Both the position numbers and the translations under genes were made by a program. This document shows, piece after piece, positions 33,901-41,921 of a stretch of 64,000 nt of DNA. Below the pieces are notes generated by a model that was not told where the DNA came from, searched no databases, and worked only from the letters and a program-made list of their open reading frames with translations. The stretch is from Algoriphagus vanfongensis DSM 17529 (GTDB taxonomy: Bacteria > Bacteroidota > Bacteroidia > Cytophagales > Cyclobacteriaceae), in assembly GCF_000429465.1 (NCBI RefSeq), contig NZ_AUBX01000002.1:1-64000 (forward strand), in the 5' to 3' direction. Positions within the stretch are counted from its first letter, which is position 1. Each line of letters begins with the position of its first letter.

Positions 33901-36197
33901 AAAAGATGATACAAAGATATAGTCAGTGGATTTTTGTGTTTTTAATGTTCTGGATAGTTGCCTGCAGTACTATGCAGGGAAAAAAATCCAAAGGGGATAT
34001 TACGGTCCGGGGAAAATCTCTCATTCTGCAACTCGATAAAAGCACTACTTCTTTTGCTGTTTTTGATTTAAGTGGGAATGAGGAAATGGCTGCCCATCAG
34101 GAATCCGGTATTTTATTTTCAGTTGGAAAAAAGAGTACTCCTTTGCCTGCTTCCATTCGAAGCTTTGAAACAAGAAGCAATCAAGTAGAAGGCAGTCTTC
34201 TTAACGAAAATGGAGAGACAGCCCTCTTTCGACTAACCGTAGAAGAAGATCACCTTCATGTTGAAGTTTGGTCTGATGATACTACTGAGATGGTTTTTGA
34301 GGTTAGGACAGCCGCTGTGTCCCCGGTCTATGGTTTGGGAGACCATGGCAGTTATGAAGGAAAGACGAACCTTTTTGGCTTTAGGAATGACCATTTTATC
34401 AATGACAGAACCAGCTCCCACAATTGGAATCATTACCGGTTTATTTCAACCTTCGCCATCTTTCCTTCCAAGAACCTGGCTCAGGTACTATTTGCAAAAG
34501 GGGAAAAGAGGATTGCCATAGATTCACAGGAAAACAAAATGGGTGTACACGGTGAAAAGCTGAATGCCTATTATTTTTTTGGAAGTCCCAGGGAAATATA
34601 CCAAGCTTATAATGTCGTTAGGGAATCAGAGGGCTATGTCAGTAAAAAGCCCAAGATTCGTTTTTTTGAATTGGGCTATGAAGCCTTTGGTTCACTGGGA
34701 TGGAATACTTTTCAAACCTCTGTTGAGGAAGATATAGACACCTATCTTCAAAAAGGATATCCATTGAAATGGGCGGTAGTCGGAAGTGGTTTTTGGAAGG
34801 GAGAACGAAGAAAACCCACAGAGGGAGCGACCACTTCTTTTGGGATATGGGACAGTGTACCCGGTCCAAAAAGGGAGGATGGTCTCCCCAATCCGAGATA
34901 TCCCGATGTACAGGGGATGAGGGATTTTTTCAAACAAAGAGGCATTGATTTGCTATTGGGTAGCCGGATCAATTTTAAAGCGCTTCCGGAAGATGGAGGA
35001 AATTATGATTCTCTCAATGATGGAAAATTTGTGTATGAGGCCATTGACATGGGGTACTTCATAAAAAATGAGTCGGGAAGTCCACAGGTCTTTGACGTGA
35101 ATTTTCCTACCGGGAAAACCTATCTTCTCAATACCCAGATGCCAGAAGCGGTGAATTGGTTTGTATCCAACTTTGGTAAATGGGGAGTGGATGGAATCAA
35201 AGAAGATCTAATGCTTCAGGATGGCGTGCTGCTCAATAATGATGGTAAACAGAATCCCGTCAATGCCGCCTTTATGGATCAGGGAAAAATGGTCATGGTG
35301 AGGAATTCCGCTTATGGAGTTCCGGGTGATATCTTACGGATGGAAGATACCAAGTATGGGTTCGATCAGGACCGGACCCCAATCAACGCGTTGGCTTATG
35401 CCTATAGTGGAGCAGGGAATATTTATCCGGATATCGTAGCGGGCAAGTACCTGACCAATCCATTGACAGAGGATCAGAAAAGGTACTTTGTCAGAAACGC
35501 CATGTTGGCTGCAGTCATGCCTGTCATGTCTTTGGGTTATGGTCCATGGCATATGAAGAATAGTACTTATGAAGAGGTTGTTGAAAAGGCGGTCGATGTG
35601 CATCACAAGCTTGTTCCCTTTATCTATAGCGAAGTGGTAAAGGGATTCGAAACAGGATTTCCAAATGCCATGACGCCTCTGCCTTTGGCATTTCCTGAGG
35701 ATGAAAACACCTATTTCCTCGCAGATTCTATTAAGAGACAGTACAGCTGGATGATCGGGGAGTCTTTATTGGCCACACCTATTTTCGGCAATGATTATGC
35801 TACGGCTCAATCCCGTGATCTGTATCTTCCTCAGGGACGCTGGATGGACTGGGAATCGGGTGAAGTTTTGGAAGGTGAGAAAACGTATCCAGCATATAGA
35901 TTCCCCGATGCCAAAATTCCCTTATTCATAGGGGGAAAGGATTGTATTGTTCTTCGAAAAGAGGGTAAACTGTATCTGTATTACTTCCCATTGAACTTCA
36001 GTGGAGGTGATTTAGACTTTGTTTACCCTGATGGGGTTTCTAGATCCATAATTAAAACTCCAAGTAACAAGGGAGAATCCTACAGCTATCAGTCATCAAA
36101 TGGAGAACTTATCCCTTTGTCATTTGATGAGAAAATCGGAGGTTTTTTCTTCGAGATAAAGCCAGGACTCAATTATGAAATCCTTCCAAATCACTAA
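33897..36197 (+). CDS. GH31-family alpha-glycosidase-like lipoprotein
   Basis: A 766-residue protein with GTG start overlapping the upstream stop and lipobox FWIVACS. The N-terminal beta domain has SPVYGLGDHG.. typical of GH31, followed by a TIM barrel. The nucleophile region is KWGVDGIKEDLM with the candidate Asp near residue 437. The later segment VRNAMLAAVMPVMSLGYGPW and the C-terminal DLYLPQGRWMDWESGEVLEG match GH31 alpha-glucosidases/xylosidases. Substrate specificity cannot be read off. Cell-surface or periplasmic location is likely. Confidence 0.8.
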   Translation: MKKMIQRYSQWIFVFLMFWIVACSTMQGKKSKGDITVRGKSLILQLDKSTTSFAVFDLSGNEEMAAHQESGILFSVGKKSTPLPASIRSFETRSNQVEGSLLNENGETALFRLTVEEDHLHVEVWSDDTTEMVFEVRTAAVSPVYGLGDHGSYEGKTNLFGFRNDHFINDRTSSHNWNHYRFISTFAIFPSKNLAQVLFAKGEKRIAIDSQENKMGVHGEKLNAYYFFGSPREIYQAYNVVRESEGYVSKKPKIRFFELGYEAFGSLGWNTFQTSVEEDIDTYLQKGYPLKWAVVGSGFWKGERRKPTEGATTSFGIWDSVPGPKREDGLPNPRYPDVQGMRDFFKQRGIDLLLGSRINFKALPEDGGNYDSLNDGKFVYEAIDMGYFIKNESGSPQVFDVNFPTGKTYLLNTQMPEAVNWFVSNFGKWGVDGIKEDLMLQDGVLLNNDGKQNPVNAAFMDQGKMVMVRNSAYGVPGDILRMEDTKYGFDQDRTPINALAYAYSGAGNIYPDIVAGKYLTNPLTEDQKRYFVRNAMLAAVMPVMSLGYGPWHMKNSTYEEVVEKAVDVHHKLVPFIYSEVVKGFETGFPNAMTPLPLAFPEDENTYFLADSIKRQYSWMIGESLLATPIFGNDYATAQSRDLYLPQGRWMDWESGEVLEGEKTYPAYRFPDAKIPLFIGGKDCIVLRKEGKLYLYYFPLNFSGGDLDFVYPDGVSRSIIKTPSNKGESYSYQSSNGELIPLSFDEKIGGFFFEIKPGLNYEILPNH

Positions 36198-36203
36198 AAT
36201 CTA

Positions 36204-38498
36204 ATGATGAGAAAAATTTTCAAAATCACTTTTCTTGTGGCTCTACAGCTGGTTGCGATGGAGGGTTTTGCGCAGCAAAACAACCTTTCTCTTACTGGCA
36301 CCGCAGATGCTAGTTTTTTTAGGGAGGAACATACCCCTGAAAATGCCATAGATGGAAAACCCAGTACTTGGAAGAGTGGGGTAGAGGGTGAAGAGAAATG
36401 GCTGATGGTCAGGTTGCCGGGAGCGACCGAAATCTTGAAATTGGAACTGGATTTTGGAACTGGGACAACTCCTCCTCAAGATTTCCAATTGCAAAAGATG
36501 CATAATGGAATGTGGCAGAATATTCAGCAGGTCAAAGCAAATGACCAATCTCGGGTGATCCTAGACCTTAAAAATGCAGTATTAACTGACAGGATTCGAT
36601 TTTTTGCACGGACACCCCAGGAAATCGTCCTTGCTGAATTAGCAATTTATGGACAGGAATATGTAGACAGTTCGGCGATGGATGTCAGAAAAGTATTGGT
36701 CAACCAGAGTGGATACAATCTGAATCGCCCCAAGAGATTTTCAGCGCCTAGTTTAGAAGCTTCCGCTGCATTTGAAGTAAGAAATGTAACTAGCGGCGAG
36801 GTGGTTTATCAAGGTGAACTAACTAATCATATTGGTGATTTTTCAGCCTTTAATCCCCAATCAACCAATGAATATATTGTGGTGGTAGAGGGAGAGGAAT
36901 CCTTTCCATTTCGGATAGGAGTCAATTGGCTGGAGCGGGTGACTTATAGAAATATGATTGATTTCATGATTGGAGCCCGCCATTACATCGGAACAACTCA
37001 GGAAATAAGACCCCTGTCCTGGGAGTGGAGAGATGGGGATTTTTTTAATTGGGCACAACAAAGTTTAGTCTCCCTCTACTTGTCCAATCCCCATGCTTTT
37101 GATAGGATGGAGCAAACTATTCACTATGTGCCCAATGCTGATTTTCCAGAAGCATATAAGGGGAAATGGGGAGCACTAGAGCCCTTTGCGCCTAGTACAC
37201 CTGATATCGTACAGTTGATTCATTGGGATGCTGATGTGAAATTGTCTCAAGGTCTGGAACACGAAATGCAAAAGGCAGAACTGGCCTATTTTCTGTATGC
37301 TTGGCCTTACTTAAAACAATGGCTGCCTAGGTCGAATTTTGATCAGGTGTATGATTATGTAAAGGGGATTTGGACGAAGGAGACAGTAGGGGAATACTCG
37401 ACCACGAAATATGACTTAAGTCCCAGTCATAATTTATTGGCACTGAAAACCCAAATGGGTACGACCAAGGGAGAACTTCCTCCTGGACATTCTGTGGTTC
37501 CCAATCTAATGATGTATGAGGTGGCTTTACGGGAAGGAGATCCAGATGCAGATCGTTACTTTCAGGCTGCCTACCGTCAGATGGCCTGGATGATTGCCAA
37601 TTTAGATTGGGAAGATCCGATGACTACCAAAGGGCAGCGGATGTCCGAGCATATCACCATGCGGGCCTTTGCTTTTTTTCAATCTCAATATCCTGATAAA
37701 GCTCCCAAAGGATTGCAGGAAAAAGTGTCACAATGGGCAGAAGTGATGGTTTCAAGATCAGCCAATTATTGGGATTTTAGAAAATTCAGCGAAGAGGAAT
37801 GGACTCCTCCTAGTTGGAATGAAACGGGGAATGTACTTGGTTTTCCTGCTGCTGCATTCGCCGCTATTTCAGTAATAGATGATGAACAGATTAAGAACAA
37901 ATTGGAAATAATTGCCTGGGCACATTTGGATAATGCCTTTGGAAGAAATCCTACCGGAAGGCATTTTTCCTACCGCGGGCCAAAGGAAATCGAAGGGGTA
38001 GATTTAGGTTGGTATAGCTATCATAAGGGTGGTTACGGCCTCTTAGATGAGGTGAGATTTGTGTTTGATGGATCTCCAAAATCCTTCCATTATCCAAATC
38101 ATCCTGAGGTGGGGAATCTGGGATGGACCGAAGGCTGGGTTCAGTTTAATACCGCTTTTAATCTGAGTATGGCCTATATGGCAAACCAGTATAGCTACAT
38201 CAAAATGGAGCGGCAGGGAGAAAAGTTGCAAATCGTTCTTCAGGCCCCTCTAAACTTTGATCAGACATCAGAGGAGACAGTCCAGGTAATGCTTCGAAAT
38301 AAAGCTGGTCATGAAATTCCGATCAAGTTGACCGAGCAGAGCCCGTACGATGAAATTTTTGTGTCCCAATTGGATATTAAAAATGACCGCGTTCTGGCAG
38401 GAAGTCAATTTCTTCCATTAGAAGCAGAGGACGAGCTATGGGTTTCTTACGGATATGGATTTATGAAAAAAGCAGCCCACCTGACACTCAAAAAATGA
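36204..38498 (+). CDS. F5/8-type CBM plus GH9-like glycosidase
   Basis: A 764-residue exported protein (signal MMRKIFKITFLVALQLVAMEG-FAQ). Residues about 28-150 form an F5/8C (CBM32-like) module (ENAIDGKPSTWKSG...). Next is a GH9-type N-terminal Ig-like domain (VRKVLVNQSGYNLNRPKRFS), then an alpha/alpha barrel with a degenerate GH9-like end (WAHLDNAFGRNPTGRHFSYRG). GH9 proteins are mostly beta-glucanases; the active-site residues were not verified. Starts 6 bp after the GH31 gene, and its stop overlaps the esterase start. Confidence 0.7.
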   Translation: MMRKIFKITFLVALQLVAMEGFAQQNNLSLTGTADASFFREEHTPENAIDGKPSTWKSGVEGEEKWLMVRLPGATEILKLELDFGTGTTPPQDFQLQKMHNGMWQNIQQVKANDQSRVILDLKNAVLTDRIRFFARTPQEIVLAELAIYGQEYVDSSAMDVRKVLVNQSGYNLNRPKRFSAPSLEASAAFEVRNVTSGEVVYQGELTNHIGDFSAFNPQSTNEYIVVVEGEESFPFRIGVNWLERVTYRNMIDFMIGARHYIGTTQEIRPLSWEWRDGDFFNWAQQSLVSLYLSNPHAFDRMEQTIHYVPNADFPEAYKGKWGALEPFAPSTPDIVQLIHWDADVKLSQGLEHEMQKAELAYFLYAWPYLKQWLPRSNFDQVYDYVKGIWTKETVGEYSTTKYDLSPSHNLLALKTQMGTTKGELPPGHSVVPNLMMYEVALREGDPDADRYFQAAYRQMAWMIANLDWEDPMTTKGQRMSEHITMRAFAFFQSQYPDKAPKGLQEKVSQWAEVMVSRSANYWDFRKFSEEEWTPPSWNETGNVLGFPAAAFAAISVIDDEQIKNKLEIIAWAHLDNAFGRNPTGRHFSYRGPKEIEGVDLGWYSYHKGGYGLLDEVRFVFDGSPKSFHYPNHPEVGNLGWTEGWVQFNTAFNLSMAYMANQYSYIKMERQGEKLQIVLQAPLNFDQTSEETVQVMLRNKAGHEIPIKLTEQSPYDEIFVSQLDIKNDRVLAGSQFLPLEAEDELWVSYGYGFMKKAAHLTLKK

Positions 38499-40042
38499 CT
38501 TCCTGTTTTGTAAAGTTTCTAAGCCGTTTTGATCAAATGAATTCCAAGTGTAAGAACAGGTTAACATCAAAAGTCCAGGGATTTGCTTTAGCCACCATGC
38601 TGACCATGCTTACTTCTCTTACTATTTCAGCTCAGGATGTTTCCTATTCAGAACAACGTCACTATACCTTGATAGGATTGGGTGATTCGATTACCGAGGG
38701 AGGGCCAAATTTCACCTCCTATTTGTATCCGCTATGGGAGAAATTGTTTGCTGCGGGATTTAGTGTTGAATTTATTGGACCAAGAAATGCGGCCACAAGT
38801 ATCGGAGGTATAGCTCATGCCGGGTTCAGTGGAAGGACCGCTGAGTTTCTTGATTCTTCCATTGATAGTATTTATTCTGCGTATCCAGCTGATATCGTCT
38901 TGTTACATGCAGGTCACAATCACTTTCAAGAGGAGCAGCCCGTAGCTGGTATTATTAATGCGCAGGAGTCTATCGTGCAGCAAATCAAAGCCATTAATCC
39001 CAATGCGATTATAGTTCTCTCAAAGGTCATAGAAAGTGGCAAGCTGCCCAAATATGCCTATATCCCTGAGCTAAACGATGCAATGGAGAGATTGTATGAA
39101 AAACTAGATGCCCAGTATGAAGGAGTGTACTTGGTGGACCAGTCAGCGGAGTTTGAGTGGCCTTCAGATGCAATAAAAGATAACGTACATCCGAATCCAT
39201 CAGGTGCCCAAAAGATGGCGAATGTTTGGTTTGAGGAATTGCAGACTATTTTGGAAGAACCTCCCATTACCTTTTCTCCTACTATGTATACCTACAAAAG
39301 CACTTCTACTGAAGAGTTAAAATTGCATGTGTTCAGCCCTCAAAATGGTTTGAAAAATCGGGAAAAGCCCTGTGTTGTTTTCTTTTTTGGTGGTGGGTGG
39401 AAGATCGGAACTCCTTTACAATTTTACAGGGAAGCGAGTTACTTGGCCTCAAGAGGGATCGTCGCAATTTCAGCTGATTACAGGACTGAATTTGAAAACG
39501 GTTCCACTGCTTTTGAGAGTGTCAGTGATGCCAAATCAGCCATCCGATGGATAAGAGCGCATGCACAAGAACTAGGGATAGATCCAAATCGGATAGCAGC
39601 GGCAGGAGCATCCGCTGGAGGGCATTTGGCTGCAGCTACAGCTACGCTTGACGGGCTGGATGAAGTGGACGAAGACTTAACAATCAGTTCAAGGCCCAAC
39701 CTCAATATACTTTACTATCCAGTGATTGATAATGGCCCAAAAGGCTATGGGGCTGGTGACTTAAAATCCAATTATAAAGACATTTCCCCGATCCACAACC
39801 TCAGGGTAGCTGTTCCTCCTACCTTGATTTTAGTCGGGACAGAGGATAAGTCTCTCCCTGTGGCTACCGCTGAGAAATACCAACAGTTGTTAAAAGAATT
39901 AGGAGTAGCGTGTGAATTAAAGCTATACCCTGGAGCAGGTCATCCTATCTTTTATTACAGAAAAGGCTATTCTCCCTATTACGATCAGATGATGGCTGAT
40001 ACAGAGGAGTTTTTGATAAAGCATGACTTTTTGGAACCTTGA
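38495..40042 (+). CDS. Two-domain esterase: SGNH hydrolase fused to alpha/beta hydrolase
   Basis: The chosen ATG at 38495 overlaps the previous stop (ATGA); an ATG at 38537 just before the signal peptide is equally possible. The first half is an SGNH/GDSL hydrolase (TLIGLGDSITEGG, LHAGHNHF, and DNVHPNPSG with the Asp-His pair). The second half is an alpha/beta hydrolase of the acetylesterase type (VVFFFGGGW oxyanion, GASAGGHLAAA nucleophile, ending GAGHPIFYY with the His). Both catalytic sets look complete, so the protein could remove two kinds of acyl decoration, or act twice on one. Last gene of the locus. Confidence 0.8.
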   Translation: MTSCFVKFLSRFDQMNSKCKNRLTSKVQGFALATMLTMLTSLTISAQDVSYSEQRHYTLIGLGDSITEGGPNFTSYLYPLWEKLFAAGFSVEFIGPRNAATSIGGIAHAGFSGRTAEFLDSSIDSIYSAYPADIVLLHAGHNHFQEEQPVAGIINAQESIVQQIKAINPNAIIVLSKVIESGKLPKYAYIPELNDAMERLYEKLDAQYEGVYLVDQSAEFEWPSDAIKDNVHPNPSGAQKMANVWFEELQTILEEPPITFSPTMYTYKSTSTEELKLHVFSPQNGLKNREKPCVVFFFGGGWKIGTPLQFYREASYLASRGIVAISADYRTEFENGSTAFESVSDAKSAIRWIRAHAQELGIDPNRIAAAGASAGGHLAAATATLDGLDEVDEDLTISSRPNLNILYYPVIDNGPKGYGAGDLKSNYKDISPIHNLRVAVPPTLILVGTEDKSLPVATAEKYQQLLKELGVACELKLYPGAGHPIFYYRKGYSPYYDQMMADTEEFLIKHDFLEP

Positions 40043-40127
40043 ATTTGCTTGAATCATAACCAATTCTTAACACCATTATTTCATTCCAGGATATGGTTAC
40101 AGGTAACTTTACTACAAAACAAAGTGC

Positions 40128-40715
40128 ATGAACCCAATCCACAACGAAGATTTACTTCTCCTTAAGATTCAGCAAGAGGATGATGAAGTTTCCTTCAAGC
40201 TTCTATTTGATGGATATTGGGAGGTACTTTTTCTTCATGCACTGAAAAAGACAAAGTCAAAGGATCTTGCTCAGGATTTGGCTCAGGAGACTTTTATTAA
40301 TTTTTGGAAGTATAGGAAGAGTATAGGTGAGGTTCAGAACCTTAAAAGTTATCTGGTCACTATGATGAAATACCAATTTTTTAAATGGATCGATCAGGAA
40401 AAAATTGTATTTGATGAGCTAAATTCTGCAATGCCTAATTCTTTATGTGTGGATCAGGTGGATGGTTTTAAAATCATGGAATTTAATGAGCTGTATACTT
40501 TTTTGATGGAAAAAATAAATGAGTTGCCCGTAAGAAGTAAACAGATATATCTTCAGAGTAGGTTTGAAAATAAAACGGTGAAGGAGCTTGCTGAAACGTA
40601 TAGTATAGCGGAATCAACTGTTAGAAATCATCTAAGTCAAGCTAATGCGAAACTTCAAACCCAGCTTGAAAACAATCTTATGGCATTGGCGATATTGGCT
40701 TCAATTGTAAATTGA
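40128..40715 (+). CDS. ECF-type RNA polymerase sigma factor
   Basis: A 195-residue sigma-70 family protein with region 2 (DLAQDLAQETFINFWKYRKSIGEVQNLKSYL) and region 4 (LPVRSKQIYLQSRFENKTVKELAETYSIAESTVRNHLSQANAKL). It is followed by a FecR-type anti-sigma and an STN-domain SusC. This is the Bacteroidota trans-envelope signalling unit in which substrate binding at SusC releases the sigma factor to switch on the downstream transcript. Confidence 0.92.
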   Translation: MNPIHNEDLLLLKIQQEDDEVSFKLLFDGYWEVLFLHALKKTKSKDLAQDLAQETFINFWKYRKSIGEVQNLKSYLVTMMKYQFFKWIDQEKIVFDELNSAMPNSLCVDQVDGFKIMEFNELYTFLMEKINELPVRSKQIYLQSRFENKTVKELAETYSIAESTVRNHLSQANAKLQTQLENNLMALAILASIVN

Positions 40716-40797
40716 CCCTGTTACTTTTTTGTTAACAAGTTATTTTTTTATTCATGATTCAATAATCGATTTGAACTAGACAAAAGTAGTGGATAAG

Positions 40798-40818
40798 ATC
40801 TCTTCAGTGGGAAGAGAT
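40798..40818 (+). promoter_or_regulatory. Hairpin at the fecR start codon
   Basis: ATCTCTTC and GAAGAGAT pair perfectly over 8 bp around AGTGG, ending five bases before the ATG at 40824. In the mRNA this would cover the ribosome-binding region of the anti-sigma gene and could lower or regulate its translation relative to the sigma factor. The rest of the 108-bp gap is A/T-rich. Confidence 0.45.
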
Positions 40819-40823
40819 AGTCT

Positions 40824-41801
40824 ATGAATCCACAAAAAATCAAAGCCCAGATAAGAGGTCTTTTTCTAAAAAAGCCGGGAGATCTTCCGAACATCGAAGA
40901 GTTGAATCATTGGTACAATTCAATGAATGAAACTACTGAAGAGCCGCATGAAATGAATCGACTCCGTGCGGAGTCATGGAGGGGAATACAGAATGAAATT
41001 GAACTTTCGAAAGCTGAAAGTTCAAGCACGCATGGCAAGAAGAGTCTTCCAGTTTTTAGACAGTGGATATGGAGAGCTGCTATCCTGTTGATCTTTTGTG
41101 GTTCTGTATATGGAATGTTTTCCCTACTGGATGATCAACCAGACCAACCAGTGATAGCATCAGGTTCATTCACAAATGATATTGGAAAGATTTCCAGTTT
41201 TGTATTACCTGATGGTAGTAAAGTTTGGTTAAGCACTGGCTCAACTGTTGAGTATGCTGAAGACTTTCCAAGGAACCGTAAAGTGACACTGTTAGGTGAA
41301 GCATTTTTTGATGTGTTTCATGATCCCGAGTTCCCTTTTATAGTAGCAACAGGACATGTTAATACAAAAGTACTTGGCACATCCTTTAACCTTAAATCAT
41401 ACGATCAAAAAACTGTAGAGCTATCTGTGTACTCTGGGAGAGTCAGTTTTAGTGATCAGCAAGTCAATATTGATTCAGCTGTCCTTTTAAAAGGAGAGCG
41501 TATTAGCTGGGAAACCGGAAAAGGACTTTCTGAAATTGAGCAGTTTGATTTAAATCAACTTCCTGATTGGAGGTCAGGGAGGATTTCATTCGATCATGCT
41601 GATTTGGAATCCATCAAGTCTACCCTGGAGAGATGGTATAATGTTGAAATCTCCCTAATAGGAAAGGGGCACGACTGTCATTACAGTGGTGAGTTTACGC
41701 AATCCAGTCTAGAGCATATTCTACAAACACTGAGCTATTCACTTAATCTCACATATAAAATCAATGAAGATCATGTAACTATTCATGCAAACCCCTGCTA
41801 A
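40824..41801 (+). CDS. FecR-family anti-sigma factor
   Basis: A 325-residue inner-membrane protein with a cytoplasmic N-terminus (about 1-70), one membrane helix (WIWRAAILLIFCGSVYGMFSLL), a periplasmic FecR domain (FVLPDGSKVWLSTGSTVEYAEDF, VTLLGEAFFDVFHDPEFPF) and a C-terminal DUF4974 (GRISFDHADLESIKSTLERWYNVEISL). It holds the upstream sigma factor inactive and senses the STN domain of the downstream SusC. Confidence 0.92.
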   Translation: MNPQKIKAQIRGLFLKKPGDLPNIEELNHWYNSMNETTEEPHEMNRLRAESWRGIQNEIELSKAESSSTHGKKSLPVFRQWIWRAAILLIFCGSVYGMFSLLDDQPDQPVIASGSFTNDIGKISSFVLPDGSKVWLSTGSTVEYAEDFPRNRKVTLLGEAFFDVFHDPEFPFIVATGHVNTKVLGTSFNLKSYDQKTVELSVYSGRVSFSDQQVNIDSAVLLKGERISWETGKGLSEIEQFDLNQLPDWRSGRISFDHADLESIKSTLERWYNVEISLIGKGHDCHYSGEFTQSSLEHILQTLSYSLNLTYKINEDHVTIHANPC

Positions 41802-41834
41802 AAAAAAAGCCGATGATTGAATCAACCACCGGCT
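41800..41834 (-). terminator. Minus-strand terminator in the susC leader
   Basis: A 27-nt hairpin (41808-41834; outer arms AGCCG/CGGCT, inner TTGA/TCAA-type pairing, two A-C mismatches on the plus strand) has a run of nine A on its left. Read on the minus strand this is a stem followed by nine U, a strong rho-independent terminator. There is no minus-strand gene here, so it implies an antisense transcript. Confidence 0.6.
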
Positions 41835-41908
41835 CAAAGATCGAATGAATTAAATGACTTGATGGTGTACAAATTTGGCGATGCGGCACCTCCAAGTCTC
41901 AACCTTTT
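41800..41908 (-). ncRNA. Candidate antisense RNA to the susC leader
   Basis: On the minus strand TAATTTTG (41922-41915) fits the Bacteroidota -7 box TAnnTTTG, with a TTG 17 bases further upstream (41942-41940; slightly short spacing). A transcript starting near 41908 would end at the terminator at 41800 after about 110 nt and cover almost the whole susC 5' leader. Cis-antisense RNAs at this position, between the anti-sigma gene and susC, are known to repress PULs in Bacteroides (DonS type). Ends are predicted only. Confidence 0.4.
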
Positions 41909-41921
41909 ATTTATCAAAATT

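Noticed and set aside
36204-38498. Firm assignment of the GH9-like protein as a cellulase
   Set aside because: The Ig-like plus alpha/alpha-barrel plan fits GH9, but the catalytic residues were not confirmed and the locus gives no cellulose-specific signal.
41817-41921. Upstream in-frame extension of the second susC
   Set aside because: It would start at a TTG inside the terminator hairpin; the ATG at 41922 begins a proper signal peptide.
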